This document shows positions 30,035 to 39,255 of a DNA stretch of 64,000 nucleotides, piece after piece (positions within the stretch are counted from its first letter, which is position 1; the number at the start of each line of letters is the position of its first letter). A model generated the notes under the pieces. The model worked only from the letters and a program-made list of their open reading frames with translations, was not told the DNA's origin and did no database searches. A program made the translations under genes and the position numbers. Source of the DNA: Agarivorans albus (GTDB lineage: Bacteria > Pseudomonadota > Gammaproteobacteria > Enterobacterales > Celerinatantimonadaceae); assembly GCF_019670105.1 (NCBI RefSeq), contig NZ_AP023032.1:747501-811500 (forward strand), given 5' to 3'.

Positions 30035-30410
30035 AGCCGCCTAGTAAATACTTTTAAACTAATTAATAATCTAACACTTTTCTTTTTTGTAAACTTTTTT
30101 ATACAGTTTTTCTGGTTCTCTATTCTCCATTTCTAAACAATTCCAAGCATTTCATTTTTCTCGCTTTTAGTTCATGATTGTTTTACTTTAGCTTCATAAG
30201 ATAATGAATTAACTCTATTTATTTTTGTTCGATGTAAAAAATAACTATGTGATTCAAGCGTTTATGGTGCTTGTTAGAGCAAGATTAGAAAAATTCATTC
30301 GTTAAAACTAGCAGTGTTGGCTAAAATTTATACTCTAAGTCCAATGAATTGGCGTGAGTCGCGGGCTGCGGACAGCAAGCGTATCGAAAAAGATTGAAAG
30401 GAATAATCAA
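30035..30410 (+). other. AT-rich upstream region of the adhesin gene
   Basis: About 375 bases of very AT-rich sequence before the Lap-type adhesin, presumably its promoter region. I see no clear -10/-35 pair, palindromic operator or leader gene. The adhesin ribosome site (GAAAGGA) is at 30396-30402. Confidence 0.4.
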
Positions 30411-33400
30411 ATGGAACAGAGCATTGCAACTTCAAGTGCAACGATTGTATCTATTCAGGGTCAAGCGTTTGCCGTAGATGCCCAAGGCAACATTAGACCC
30501 CTCCAAGCGGGAGATACTATTGCGCCTGGAGAATTGATTATAACTTCTCAAGGCGCGCAACTTGGTTTTTATTATGGTGATGACCAATATGTGCTGGGTG
30601 ATAATAGCGCTACTCAATTACCTGAATTTGACCCAAGCCAAACACTTTCGCAGTTAAATGCAGCCAATGACCTTGATGTAGAAGCGCTACAACAAGCCAT
30701 TTTGGAAGGGGCCGACCCGACCGAACTATTTGAGGCCACTGCTGCAGGTGGCGCGCCCGCAGGAGATGGCTCCTCGGCCGGTAATGGTGGATTTGTAACT
30801 ATCGAAAGAATTGGCGTTGAGACCATCGCTCAAGCTGGTTTTGATACGCAACCTCCAGCTACCAGTTCTGAAATCGCAGACACAGACAACGAAGCTACAG
30901 AGCCCTTAGCAATAAATAACTCATCCAATGAGCCAACCCCTCCAGCACCAAGCCCTGATCAAGCGCCAACTATTAGCTTAAGCGTACAAGCTATTACCGA
31001 AGGGAGCGTTGATATTGATACTGTTGTGGCTACATTTAGCTCTAGCGATCCCGATGGTGATGAGATCACTCATAGCCTAGTTAATGATCCTCAAGGCTTT
31101 TTTGTCATCGATGGCAATGAGATAAAGCTAACTGAAGCGGGAGTGGCAGCAGTAAATGATGATCAGCTAAACCTGACGTCTCTAAACATTACAATACAAG
31201 CTGAAGCAAATGGATTGACTGCAAGTGACAGCGCTGATGTAAGCATCGCTCGCACTGACGATGGAGTCACACCTCCGGTTGACCAAGGTCCGAGCATTAG
31301 TGTCACCGCAGAAACGCTCACTGAAGAATCCGTTTCTACTGATACTGTAGTCGCTAACTTTACGTCTAGCGATCCAGAAGGTGATGTGCAGACCTACGCC
31401 TTGCTCAACAATGGCGATGGCTATTTGGTGCTTGATGGCAATCAAGTCAAACTGACCGATGCCGGTGTGGCCGCGGTTAACAACGATACCCTCAATCTCT
31501 CCGAACTTAACATTAGTGTAGAAGTAACCGCCAATGGTCAAACTGCCAGCGACAGTGATACAGCCGCCATTACTCGCGTGGATGAAGGTCCAAGCATTAG
31601 TGTCGCTGCAGAAACGCTCACCGAAGAATCCGTTTCTACTGATACTGTAGTAGCTAACTTTACGTCTAGCGATCCAGAAGGTGATGCGCAGACCTACGCC
31701 TTGCTCAACAATGGCGATGGCTACTTGGTGCTTGATGGCAACCAAGTAAAACTCACCGATGCCGGTGTGGCCGCGGTTAACAATGACCAGCTGAATTTAT
31801 CAGAGCTTAACGTTAGTGTAGAAGTTACTGCCAATGGCAAGACTGCTTCTGCCAGCGATACGGCGGAAGTTATTCGGGTGAACGATGCACCTACCACCAG
31901 CAACGTAGTGTTAAACCCAGTGGCTGAAGATGCAGTGGGTGGCCGAGTGATCACCGAAGCTGAGCTCCTAGCTAATGCCGGCGATATTGATAATGACCTA
32001 GCGGATTTATCGGTGAGTAACCTTAGCCTTAATGGTAACGGCACGCTCACCAACAACAACGATGGCACTTGGACGTACACGCCAGCTGAAAACGATGATG
32101 GCAGCGTGAGCTTTAACTACGACATTAGCGATGGTGAAGCGACCATCAGCACAGGCACTGCCGACCTAGACATTACGCCAGTGAACGATGCACCTACCAC
32201 CAGTAACGTAGTGTTAAACCCAGTGGCTGAAGATGCAGTGGGTGGCCGAGTGATCACCGAAGCTGAGCTCCTAGCTAATGCCGGCGATATCGATAATGAC
32301 TTAGCGGATTTATCGGTGAGCAACCTAAGCCTAATTGGTAACGGTACTCTGGTTAATAACAACGACGGCACCTGGACCTACACGCCAGCTGAGGACGATG
32401 ACGGTAGCGTGAGCTTTAGCTACGACATTAGCGATGGTGAAGCGACCATCAGCACCGGGACTGCCGACCTAGACATTACGCCTGTGAACGACGCACCTAC
32501 CACCAGTAATGTGGTGTTAGACCCAGTGGCGGAAGATGCAGTGGGTGGTCGAGTGATCACCGAAGCTGAGCTCCTAGCTAATGCCGGTGATATCGATAAT
32601 GACTTAGCGGATTTATCAGTGAGCAACCTAAGCCTTAATGGTAACGGTACTCTGGTTAATAACAACGATGGCACTTGGACCTACACCCCAGTTGAAGACG
32701 ATGATGGCAATGTAAGCTTTAGCTACGACATTAGCGATGGTGAAGCGACCATCAGCACAGGTACTGCCGACCTAGACATTACGCCTGTGAACGACGCACC
32801 TACCACCAGTAATGTGGTTCTCGACCCAGTGGCGGAAGATGCAGTGGGTGGTCGAGTGTTCACCGAAGCAGAGCTCTTGGCCAATGCCGGTGATATCGAT
32901 AATGACCTAGCGGATTTATCGGTGAGCAACCTAAGCCTGATTGGTAATGGCACGCTCACCAACAATAACGATGGCACTTGGACCTACACGCCAGCTGAGA
33001 ACGATGACGGCAGCGTGAGCTTTAGCTACGACATTAGCGATGGTGACGCCACCATCAGCACAGGCACTGCCGACCTAGACATTACCCCAGTGAACGATGC
33101 ACCTACCACCAGTAACGTAGTGTTAGACCCAGTGGCAGAAGATGCAGTGGGTGGTAGAGTGATCACCGAAGCCGAACTCTTAGCTAGTGCCGGTGATATT
33201 GATAATGACCTAGCAGATTTATCGGTGAGTAACCTAAGCCTAATTGGTAACGGTACTCTCACCAACAACAACGACGGTACTTGGACCTATACGCCAGCTG
33301 AGAACGATGACGGTAGTGTGAGCTTTAGCTACGACATTAGCGATGGTGAAGCGACCATCAGCACCGGGACTGCCGACCTAGACATTACGCCTGTGAACGA

Positions 33401-36400
33401 TGCGCCTACCACCAGTAATGTGGTGTTAGACCCAGTGGCGGAAGATGCAGTGGGTGGTCGAGTGATCACCGAAGCCGAACTCTTAGCTAATGCCGGTGAT
33501 ATCGATAATGACCTAGCGGATTTATCGGTGAGCAACCTAAGCCTAATTGGTAACGGTACTCTCACCAACAATAACGATGGCACCTGGACCTACACGCCTG
33601 CTAAAGACGATGATGGCAGCGTGAGCTTTAGCTACGACATTAGCGATGGTGAAGCGACCATCAGCACAGGCACTGCCGACCTAGACATTACGCCTGTGAA
33701 CGATGCACCTACCACCAGTAACGTAGTGTTAGACCCAGTGGCTGAAGATGCAGTGGGTGGGCGAGTGATCACCGAAGCCGAGCTCTTAGCTAATGCCGGT
33801 GATATTGATAATGACCTAGCCGATTTATTGGTGAGCAACCTAAGCCTGATTGGTAACGGTAGCCTGGTTAATAACAACGACGGCACTTGGACCTATACGC
33901 CAGCTGAGAACGATGACGGCAGTGTTAGCTTTAGCTACGACATTAGCGATGGTGACGCCACCATTAGCACAGGTACTGCCGACCTAGACATTACGCCTGT
34001 GAATGATGCGCCAGACGCACAAGATGATAGCTTTGCTAACATCGCATCATCAGAGACAATTTTGCTTGACCTTGTTGCTAACGATAGCGACTTGGAAGGC
34101 GATGCAATCAGCGTTAAATCAATTCACGGTACAGATCTAACTCCTGGTGTCGCTCAAAGTATCTCTGTACCAAATGGAGTGGTGAATGTTTCTGCTGCTG
34201 GAGTTATCAGCTATACAGCCAGTGCAAATGGTAGTGGCTTAGTCGAGTTTTCATACGTATTACAAGATGAGCATGGCGCTGAAAGCAGCGCTGATGTAAG
34301 CGGCAATGTCGTTAACTTGTCTAACGACAGCGCTCAAGTATATGAGTCAGGTTTGGCTAGTGGTTCTGCACCTAGTGCTGAAACTAGCTCAGCCACAGGT
34401 AATTTATTAGCAAATGATGATGGCTTAGTTGACGGTTTAGAGTTAAGCAGTGTGGAATATCAAGGGGTTCCGCATACTGCTGACGCGAATGGCGTAATTA
34501 CAATTGATACTGCTCAAGGGCAGTTAAGCGTTTATACCCAAGACTACAATGGTTTTAGCAAGGGTGACTACGAGTATCAGCTAGAGAGTTCAAGTTTAGC
34601 CGGTGATGGAGTAAGCGAAAGCTTCAACTATTTGGTGGCTAATCCAGCTTCGGGCTTTGTTACTCAAGCAAACTTAGAGATAAGTATTGAAGACGATGCT
34701 CCAGTTGGCCACGACCTTTCTCATAGCTTAGAATCAAGCCCCTTATTGGTAACAACCAACCTTGTTTTGGTTTTAGATACTTCTGCCAGTATGACTAATG
34801 GTGAACACGGCGATGGCTTAAACTACCTAGAAATCGCCGTTAAAGCTTTGTCTAATTTAATAGAACAAGCTGATGCTGCAGGTAACGTCAATGTACAAAT
34901 TGTTGGCTTCTCTGATTCTGTAATAAGCAGCGGTTGGATCAGCGACAACGTTGAAGACGCTTTAAGCTATTTACAAGATTTAAGCTCAGGTGGTGGTACT
35001 CACTACGATATTGCGCTTAATGAGGTGATTTCAAGCAGTACCAGTGCTCAGCAGCCAGATGCTGATAATACCTTGCTGTATTTTATCTCTGATGGTGAGC
35101 CAAACTTTGGTTACGGTATTGATGATACCGTTGAATATAACGGCTCCAATGGCCTTGCAGCATGGGATGAGTTTGTTCAAGACAATATTGATACAAGCTA
35201 CGGCATTGGTATTGGTCAGGCAGATTTAGATGTATTGAAGGATGTGGCTTCAGAATCCGCGACAGATGAATTTGCCTTCATCGTTGATGATGTAACAGAC
35301 TTATCTTCCACACTTGTTGAAAGCTACCTTGAAGCTGAAGTTGATGCTTCACTTGGTTTACTGCAAACCGCCTCTACAGACGGCTTCATGGTTGGTGCTG
35401 ATGATGGTTATGTAAGTGCCATTACAGTAGACGATGTGACGTATAGCTATGATCCTAGTGCAGTTCCAGAGCAAGAGAAAAACGTAAGTATTACTACTGC
35501 TTTAGGCGGAGTACTGCTGCTTAACTTTGTAACCGGTGCATACTCTTATGAGCTTGATGTTGGTGGCGATGGATGGGGACAACAAGAAAACATCGCTGTA
35601 ACCGTAACCGATTTTGATGGTGACACAAGCTCTATTAACATCGAAATTAACACTGTATTTGAAGCAGTGGTTGATGCTAACCGCGATGTGATTATTACCA
35701 ATCAAGATGGTAGCAGCACCATAAGCGTACCAAGCCTAGCACTACTCTGGAACGATACTGGCGACGACATCAGTTTTGATGGAGTAGGTAATGCCGTTGG
35801 TGGTTCGGTAAGCGGTAGTGATGAAATCTTGTTTGATTCAGATGACGGAGTTGGCTTAGGTATTCACGATAGCAACTTTGAAACCGAAGAGTTATCGATT
35901 ATCGCAACTGCTGAAGATGTAAGCTTTGTTGATTTTAATGGCCACGATGCAGTGGATTTAAGTGACCGTTCCCTATTTAGTCTAAATGATGGAAATATTC
36001 CTCAAATCGTATCGGGTGGTTATTCATTCACCTACCAAAGTGAGTTGGTAAATGATAACGACCCAGTAACAAATGCCGATGAAGATTGGATTAAAGTAAC
36101 TTTAGCGGAAGGTGAAGTGCTGTGGGCAAATATGGCCACTATTTCTGGTCAAGAAAGAGTCAAAGTAGATGCTTTCATTTATGATGCAGAGGGGAATCTT
36201 TTAGTCACTGATAACGGCACTACCAAATTCCAAGAAGATTGGCAGGGACCTAGAGGTAGCTTTACTGCAACCGAAGAAGGTGAATATTACATACAAATCG
36301 TTGCCGATGATGACACCGATAGCGGTTTTTATCAGATGCATCTAACCATTGATGCCAGCAGTGCTGTTTATCAAAAATCAGCGCTTACCGATACCCAAGA

Positions 36401-37013
36401 AGAATTTGAATACAGCATCATAGGTGATGGTGGTGCCTTAGATACAACCACTGCAGAGCTTATTGGCGTTCAAGGTAGCTCAATTGATGGTGGCGAGGGT
36501 GATGAAGTACTTGTAGGCAATGAGGCGGCTAATGTTATCGATGGTGATGCCGGAGATGATGCCTTAGTTGGTTATGCGGGTGACGACCAACTTGATGGTG
36601 GTGTTGGTGAAGACTTGCTGATAGGTGGCCAAGGTAATGATATTCTTACCGGTGGTGATGACAGTGACATGTTTGCTTGGTTAGAGGGTGATGATCAAGG
36701 TAGCAGCAATGACACAATTACCGACTTCACGCTAAAGGATGATAGTGATCCAGATAATTCGCCTGACGTGCTTGATTTAAGTGATTTGCTGCAAGGTGAA
36801 ACAGAGGCAAGCTTAGAATCGTATCTGTCTTTTGAAACCGTCAATAATGGCGGCAATGTTGAGACGATTATCTCAATCGATAAAGACGGCGCCAGCAATG
36901 GTGAAAGTGTTCATCAAACTATTACCCTTAAAGATGTCGACTTCTCAGGCATGAGCGATAGTGAAATTTTGAGCCAATTAATTGAAGATCAACAGCTTAA
37001 TGTAGATAACTAG
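30411..37013 (+). CDS. lapA: LapA-type giant RTX adhesin with retention module
   Basis: A 2200-residue surface adhesin exported by the type I system encoded downstream. In order it shows: an N-terminal retention module (1-130) with a LapG-type TAAG cleavage site at 110-113; a Pro/Glu-rich linker; three Ig-like repeats (186-489); seven cadherin-like repeats of 101 residues (490-1196); more Ig-like sequence; a VWA domain with MIDAS motif DTSAS at D1456; calcium-binding RTX nonapeptides (about 2027-2095, GGxGxD-type); and a C-terminal type I secretion target domain. The retention module should keep the protein in the outer-membrane channel until LapG cuts it. I start at ATG 30411, with GAAAGGA upstream; a GTG at 30354 would add 19 residues with no family match. 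The very acidic composition fits secreted RTX adhesins. The ligand is unknown. Confidence 0.93.
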   Translation: MEQSIATSSATIVSIQGQAFAVDAQGNIRPLQAGDTIAPGELIITSQGAQLGFYYGDDQYVLGDNSATQLPEFDPSQTLSQLNAANDLDVEALQQAILEGADPTELFEATAAGGAPAGDGSSAGNGGFVTIERIGVETIAQAGFDTQPPATSSEIADTDNEATEPLAINNSSNEPTPPAPSPDQAPTISLSVQAITEGSVDIDTVVATFSSSDPDGDEITHSLVNDPQGFFVIDGNEIKLTEAGVAAVNDDQLNLTSLNITIQAEANGLTASDSADVSIARTDDGVTPPVDQGPSISVTAETLTEESVSTDTVVANFTSSDPEGDVQTYALLNNGDGYLVLDGNQVKLTDAGVAAVNNDTLNLSELNISVEVTANGQTASDSDTAAITRVDEGPSISVAAETLTEESVSTDTVVANFTSSDPEGDAQTYALLNNGDGYLVLDGNQVKLTDAGVAAVNNDQLNLSELNVSVEVTANGKTASASDTAEVIRVNDAPTTSNVVLNPVAEDAVGGRVITEAELLANAGDIDNDLADLSVSNLSLNGNGTLTNNNDGTWTYTPAENDDGSVSFNYDISDGEATISTGTADLDITPVNDAPTTSNVVLNPVAEDAVGGRVITEAELLANAGDIDNDLADLSVSNLSLIGNGTLVNNNDGTWTYTPAEDDDGSVSFSYDISDGEATISTGTADLDITPVNDAPTTSNVVLDPVAEDAVGGRVITEAELLANAGDIDNDLADLSVSNLSLNGNGTLVNNNDGTWTYTPVEDDDGNVSFSYDISDGEATISTGTADLDITPVNDAPTTSNVVLDPVAEDAVGGRVFTEAELLANAGDIDNDLADLSVSNLSLIGNGTLTNNNDGTWTYTPAENDDGSVSFSYDISDGDATISTGTADLDITPVNDAPTTSNVVLDPVAEDAVGGRVITEAELLASAGDIDNDLADLSVSNLSLIGNGTLTNNNDGTWTYTPAENDDGSVSFSYDISDGEATISTGTADLDITPVNDAPTTSNVVLDPVAEDAVGGRVITEAELLANAGDIDNDLADLSVSNLSLIGNGTLTNNNDGTWTYTPAKDDDGSVSFSYDISDGEATISTGTADLDITPVNDAPTTSNVVLDPVAEDAVGGRVITEAELLANAGDIDNDLADLLVSNLSLIGNGSLVNNNDGTWTYTPAENDDGSVSFSYDISDGDATISTGTADLDITPVNDAPDAQDDSFANIASSETILLDLVANDSDLEGDAISVKSIHGTDLTPGVAQSISVPNGVVNVSAAGVISYTASANGSGLVEFSYVLQDEHGAESSADVSGNVVNLSNDSAQVYESGLASGSAPSAETSSATGNLLANDDGLVDGLELSSVEYQGVPHTADANGVITIDTAQGQLSVYTQDYNGFSKGDYEYQLESSSLAGDGVSESFNYLVANPASGFVTQANLEISIEDDAPVGHDLSHSLESSPLLVTTNLVLVLDTSASMTNGEHGDGLNYLEIAVKALSNLIEQADAAGNVNVQIVGFSDSVISSGWISDNVEDALSYLQDLSSGGGTHYDIALNEVISSSTSAQQPDADNTLLYFISDGEPNFGYGIDDTVEYNGSNGLAAWDEFVQDNIDTSYGIGIGQADLDVLKDVASESATDEFAFIVDDVTDLSSTLVESYLEAEVDASLGLLQTASTDGFMVGADDGYVSAITVDDVTYSYDPSAVPEQEKNVSITTALGGVLLLNFVTGAYSYELDVGGDGWGQQENIAVTVTDFDGDTSSINIEINTVFEAVVDANRDVIITNQDGSSTISVPSLALLWNDTGDDISFDGVGNAVGGSVSGSDEILFDSDDGVGLGIHDSNFETEELSIIATAEDVSFVDFNGHDAVDLSDRSLFSLNDGNIPQIVSGGYSFTYQSELVNDNDPVTNADEDWIKVTLAEGEVLWANMATISGQERVKVDAFIYDAEGNLLVTDNGTTKFQEDWQGPRGSFTATEEGEYYIQIVADDDTDSGFYQMHLTIDASSAVYQKSALTDTQEEFEYSIIGDGGALDTTTAELIGVQGSSIDGGEGDEVLVGNEAANVIDGDAGDDALVGYAGDDQLDGGVGEDLLIGGQGNDILTGGDDSDMFAWLEGDDQGSSNDTITDFTLKDDSDPDNSPDVLDLSDLLQGETEASLESYLSFETVNNGGNVETIISIDKDGASNGESVHQTITLKDVDFSGMSDSEILSQLIEDQQLNVDN
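30738..30749 (+). other. Predicted LapG cleavage site (TAAG) in the adhesin
   Basis: Codons 110-113 encode T-A-A-G, in the sequence EATAAGGAPAG, after a helical segment DPTELFEA. Known LapG proteases cut between the two alanines of this motif at nearly the same distance from the N-terminus in P. fluorescens LapA. Cleavage would release the adhesin from the cell. Confidence 0.85.
30966..31877 (+). repeat. Three Ig-like repeats in the adhesin
   Basis: The second (from 31290) and third (from 31590) units start 300 bases apart and are nearly identical (PSISV.AETLTEESVSTD). The first, from 30966 (PTISLSVQAITEGSVDID), is diverged and about 108 residues long. Each has a DPxGD motif that may bind calcium. 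Confidence 0.85.
31878..33998 (+). repeat. Seven tandem 303-bp repeats in the adhesin
   Basis: Seven in-frame copies of exactly 303 bp (101 residues), each starting V-NDAPTTSNVVL and containing GDIDNDLADL and NNNDGTWTYTPA. Copies differ at only a few residues (for example N or D in VVLxPV, S in one LLASAGD, L in one ADLLV). An eighth NDAP unit from 33999 is strongly diverged. Such identity points to recent duplication or ongoing recombination among copies. Confidence 0.97.
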
Positions 37014-37040
37014 CCGCTTAAGGTTTGGGAAATTGTAGAT

Positions 37041-37075
37041 TCAAGAGTAAGCTAAGGCTTACTCTTGATGTTTTT
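37041..37075 (+). terminator. Hairpin between lapA and lapB
   Basis: A perfect 12-bp stem TCAAGAGTAAGC/GCTTACTCTTGA with loop TAAG is followed by TGTTTTTG. It lies 27 bases past the adhesin stop and 21 bases before lapB. It should terminate most transcripts, so the transport genes are expressed less than the adhesin. Confidence 0.8.
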
Positions 37076-37095
37076 GTTTATGGAAAGGACGCTCG

Positions 37096-39255
37096 GTGCA
37101 GGACGCTAACCCACAGCAGCAATATCGCGATTTAGATTTAACCGCAGAAAGAACAGACCCTTTACTGAGTAGTTTAGTGTTTTTATCTAAGTATTACGGT
37201 AAACCTTTTTCTGCGCGCGCGCTATCTGCTGGCCTGCCTTTAGAGGAAGGCTTGCTTACACCAGCCTTATTGCCTCGTGCCGCTTTGCGTGCCGGTATGG
37301 ACGCCTCTATTGTTAAAAAGCCAATTAACAAAATACCTGAACTGCTCTTACCTTGTATTTTGCTGCTAAAAGATGGTCGTTCTTGTGTGCTGCTTTCACG
37401 AACTGAAGAAGGCATAGAAGTCGCTTGGCCGGAGCTTCCCGATAGTCATGAACACATCTCTTTAGATAAGCTTGCACCAGATTACACTGGCTTTTGCTGT
37501 TATGTTCGCAAGCGTTATCGCTTTGATGCTCGTTCTCCAGAGTCATTAAGCAATAAACAAGGCCATTGGTTTTGGAATACCCTGCGTCGCTCAGCGCCCA
37601 TTTATCGCGATGCCTTAGTCGCTTCCTTGTTCCTCAATTTGTTTGCTATAGCCTCTCCGCTGTTTGTAATGAATGTTTATGATCGGGTGGTGCCTAACTC
37701 GGCGATTGATACCTTATGGGTACTTACCGCAGGTATGGCCTTGGTGCTGGTGTTTGATTTCGCTCTCAAGCAAATGCGCGCTTACACCTTAGATTTAGCG
37801 GCGAAAAAATCTGATATTTTGCTCTCTGCGCGGATCTTCGAAAAACTACTCAATATCAAAGCGGAAGTGCGGCCGCCTTCGGTGGGAGCTTTTGCTAAGA
37901 ACGTACAAGAGTTTGATTCCATTAGGGAGTTTGTTACTTCGTCAACCATTGCTGCCCTAGTCGATGTACCGTTTTCCTTGCTGTTCCTATTGGTCATCGC
38001 CATGGTGGCTGGGCCATTAGCTCTGGTGCCTGCTGGTGCCGCTCTACTGATGCTACTTTACTCTTTTTACATTAAACGCAAAATGCATCAAGAAGTTGAG
38101 TTGGGTAGTCGCTTTGCCAGCCAAAAAAATGCCCATCTCATCGAAAGCTTAAACGGCATTGAATCCTTGAAGTTAGCTGGGGCCGAGAGTCAGTTTCAAC
38201 ACAAGTGGGAAGAGCTAGTGGGTAACATTGCCACTTGGAACATGGCTATTCGCAAACTGGCTACATCGGTAGGTAACGTTAACGCCTTTGTCTCACAAAG
38301 TACCACGGTATTGATAGTGGTTGTTGGGGTATTCCAAATCTCTCAAGGTGAGTTATCGATGGGCGGTTTGGTTGCCGCTGTTATGCTCACTGGCCGTGCC
38401 TTAGTGCCATTCTCTCAAGTATCTTTACTCGCAACACGTTATAACCAAGCACAATCTGCATTAGAAAATCTCGAAGATATAATGCAATTGCCAGATGAGA
38501 ACTTAGAGCGTTATATGCATCGTTCTCATTTTGACGGAGCAATCAGTTTTACGGATGTGAGCTTTACCTATCCTGGTAGCGATCAGCAAGTACTTAAGAA
38601 TGTAAGCTTCTCTCTAAAAGCCAAAGAAAAAGTTGCGATTATTGGCAAAATTGGCGCTGGGAAAACCAGTTTAGAGAAAGTCTTATTGGGGTTCTATACA
38701 CCTCAGCATGGTGCTATTCGCCTCGATGGTGTAGATCTCAACCAAATTAGCCCTGCAGATATTCGACAAAAAATGGGCTGTTTACCGCAAGACATCAATC
38801 TGTTTTTTGGCTCTATTCGCGAAAACATCACCTTAGGTGTGCCGCATATTGAAGATGAGTTAATCTTTCGAGCTGCCGAATTGGCTGGTGTTACTCAATT
38901 TACCGATGTGGACCCAGAAGGCTTAGACAGACAAGTTGGTGAACGGGGTCAATATCTGTCGGGTGGGCAGCGCCAAGCTGTCGCCTTAGCACGAGCACTG
39001 CTGTTTAATCCACCAGTATTGGTATTGGATGAACCAACCAGCAGCATGGATGCCTACTCAGAAAACCTCGTCAAAAAACGCTTGAAGCAAGTCGCTGAAG
39101 ATAAAACTTTTGTATTGATTACCCACAAGATGTCGATGTTGGATTTAGTTGATCGGATTATTGTACTCGAACGAGGCCAAGTGGTTGCCGATGGCAGTAA
39201 AGCAGAAGTACTAGAGTTGTTGCGTAGTGGCAAAGTGAGGGCGCCAAATGAGTAA
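37096..39255 (+). CDS. lapB: Type I secretion ABC transporter (LapB-like)
   Basis: The inner-membrane ATPase that exports the adhesin. It has 719 residues: a degenerate C39-like N-terminal domain (1-130) in which the catalytic cysteine region reads DPLLSSLVFLSKYYGKP, so it binds but cannot cut; a membrane domain (about 150-450); and an ATPase domain with Walker A GKIGAGKTS (from 517), signature LSGGQRQ (621) and Walker B VLVLDEP (D645). The start is a GTG with GGAAAGGAC upstream. It overlaps lapC by 8 bases. The absence of the catalytic cysteine is typical for RTX-adhesin exporters, whose substrates have no cleaved leader. Confidence 0.95.
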   Translation: MQDANPQQQYRDLDLTAERTDPLLSSLVFLSKYYGKPFSARALSAGLPLEEGLLTPALLPRAALRAGMDASIVKKPINKIPELLLPCILLLKDGRSCVLLSRTEEGIEVAWPELPDSHEHISLDKLAPDYTGFCCYVRKRYRFDARSPESLSNKQGHWFWNTLRRSAPIYRDALVASLFLNLFAIASPLFVMNVYDRVVPNSAIDTLWVLTAGMALVLVFDFALKQMRAYTLDLAAKKSDILLSARIFEKLLNIKAEVRPPSVGAFAKNVQEFDSIREFVTSSTIAALVDVPFSLLFLLVIAMVAGPLALVPAGAALLMLLYSFYIKRKMHQEVELGSRFASQKNAHLIESLNGIESLKLAGAESQFQHKWEELVGNIATWNMAIRKLATSVGNVNAFVSQSTTVLIVVVGVFQISQGELSMGGLVAAVMLTGRALVPFSQVSLLATRYNQAQSALENLEDIMQLPDENLERYMHRSHFDGAISFTDVSFTYPGSDQQVLKNVSFSLKAKEKVAIIGKIGAGKTSLEKVLLGFYTPQHGAIRLDGVDLNQISPADIRQKMGCLPQDINLFFGSIRENITLGVPHIEDELIFRAAELAGVTQFTDVDPEGLDRQVGERGQYLSGGQRQAVALARALLFNPPVLVLDEPTSSMDAYSENLVKKRLKQVAEDKTFVLITHKMSMLDLVDRIIVLERGQVVADGSKAEVLELLRSGKVRAPNE

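Noticed and set aside
30354-30410. Upstream GTG start of the adhesin
   Set aside because: It adds 19 basic residues before the retention module and lacks the GAAAGGA site present before the ATG at 30411.
31182-33886. Repeated open frames on the minus strand across the adhesin repeats
   Set aside because: They recur with the 303-bp period, have no ribosome sites and mirror the codon bias of the adhesin, so they are shadows of the repeats.
31878-33998. Tandem repeats as a possible CRISPR array
   Set aside because: Units are 303 bp without spacers and encode continuous protein sequence.
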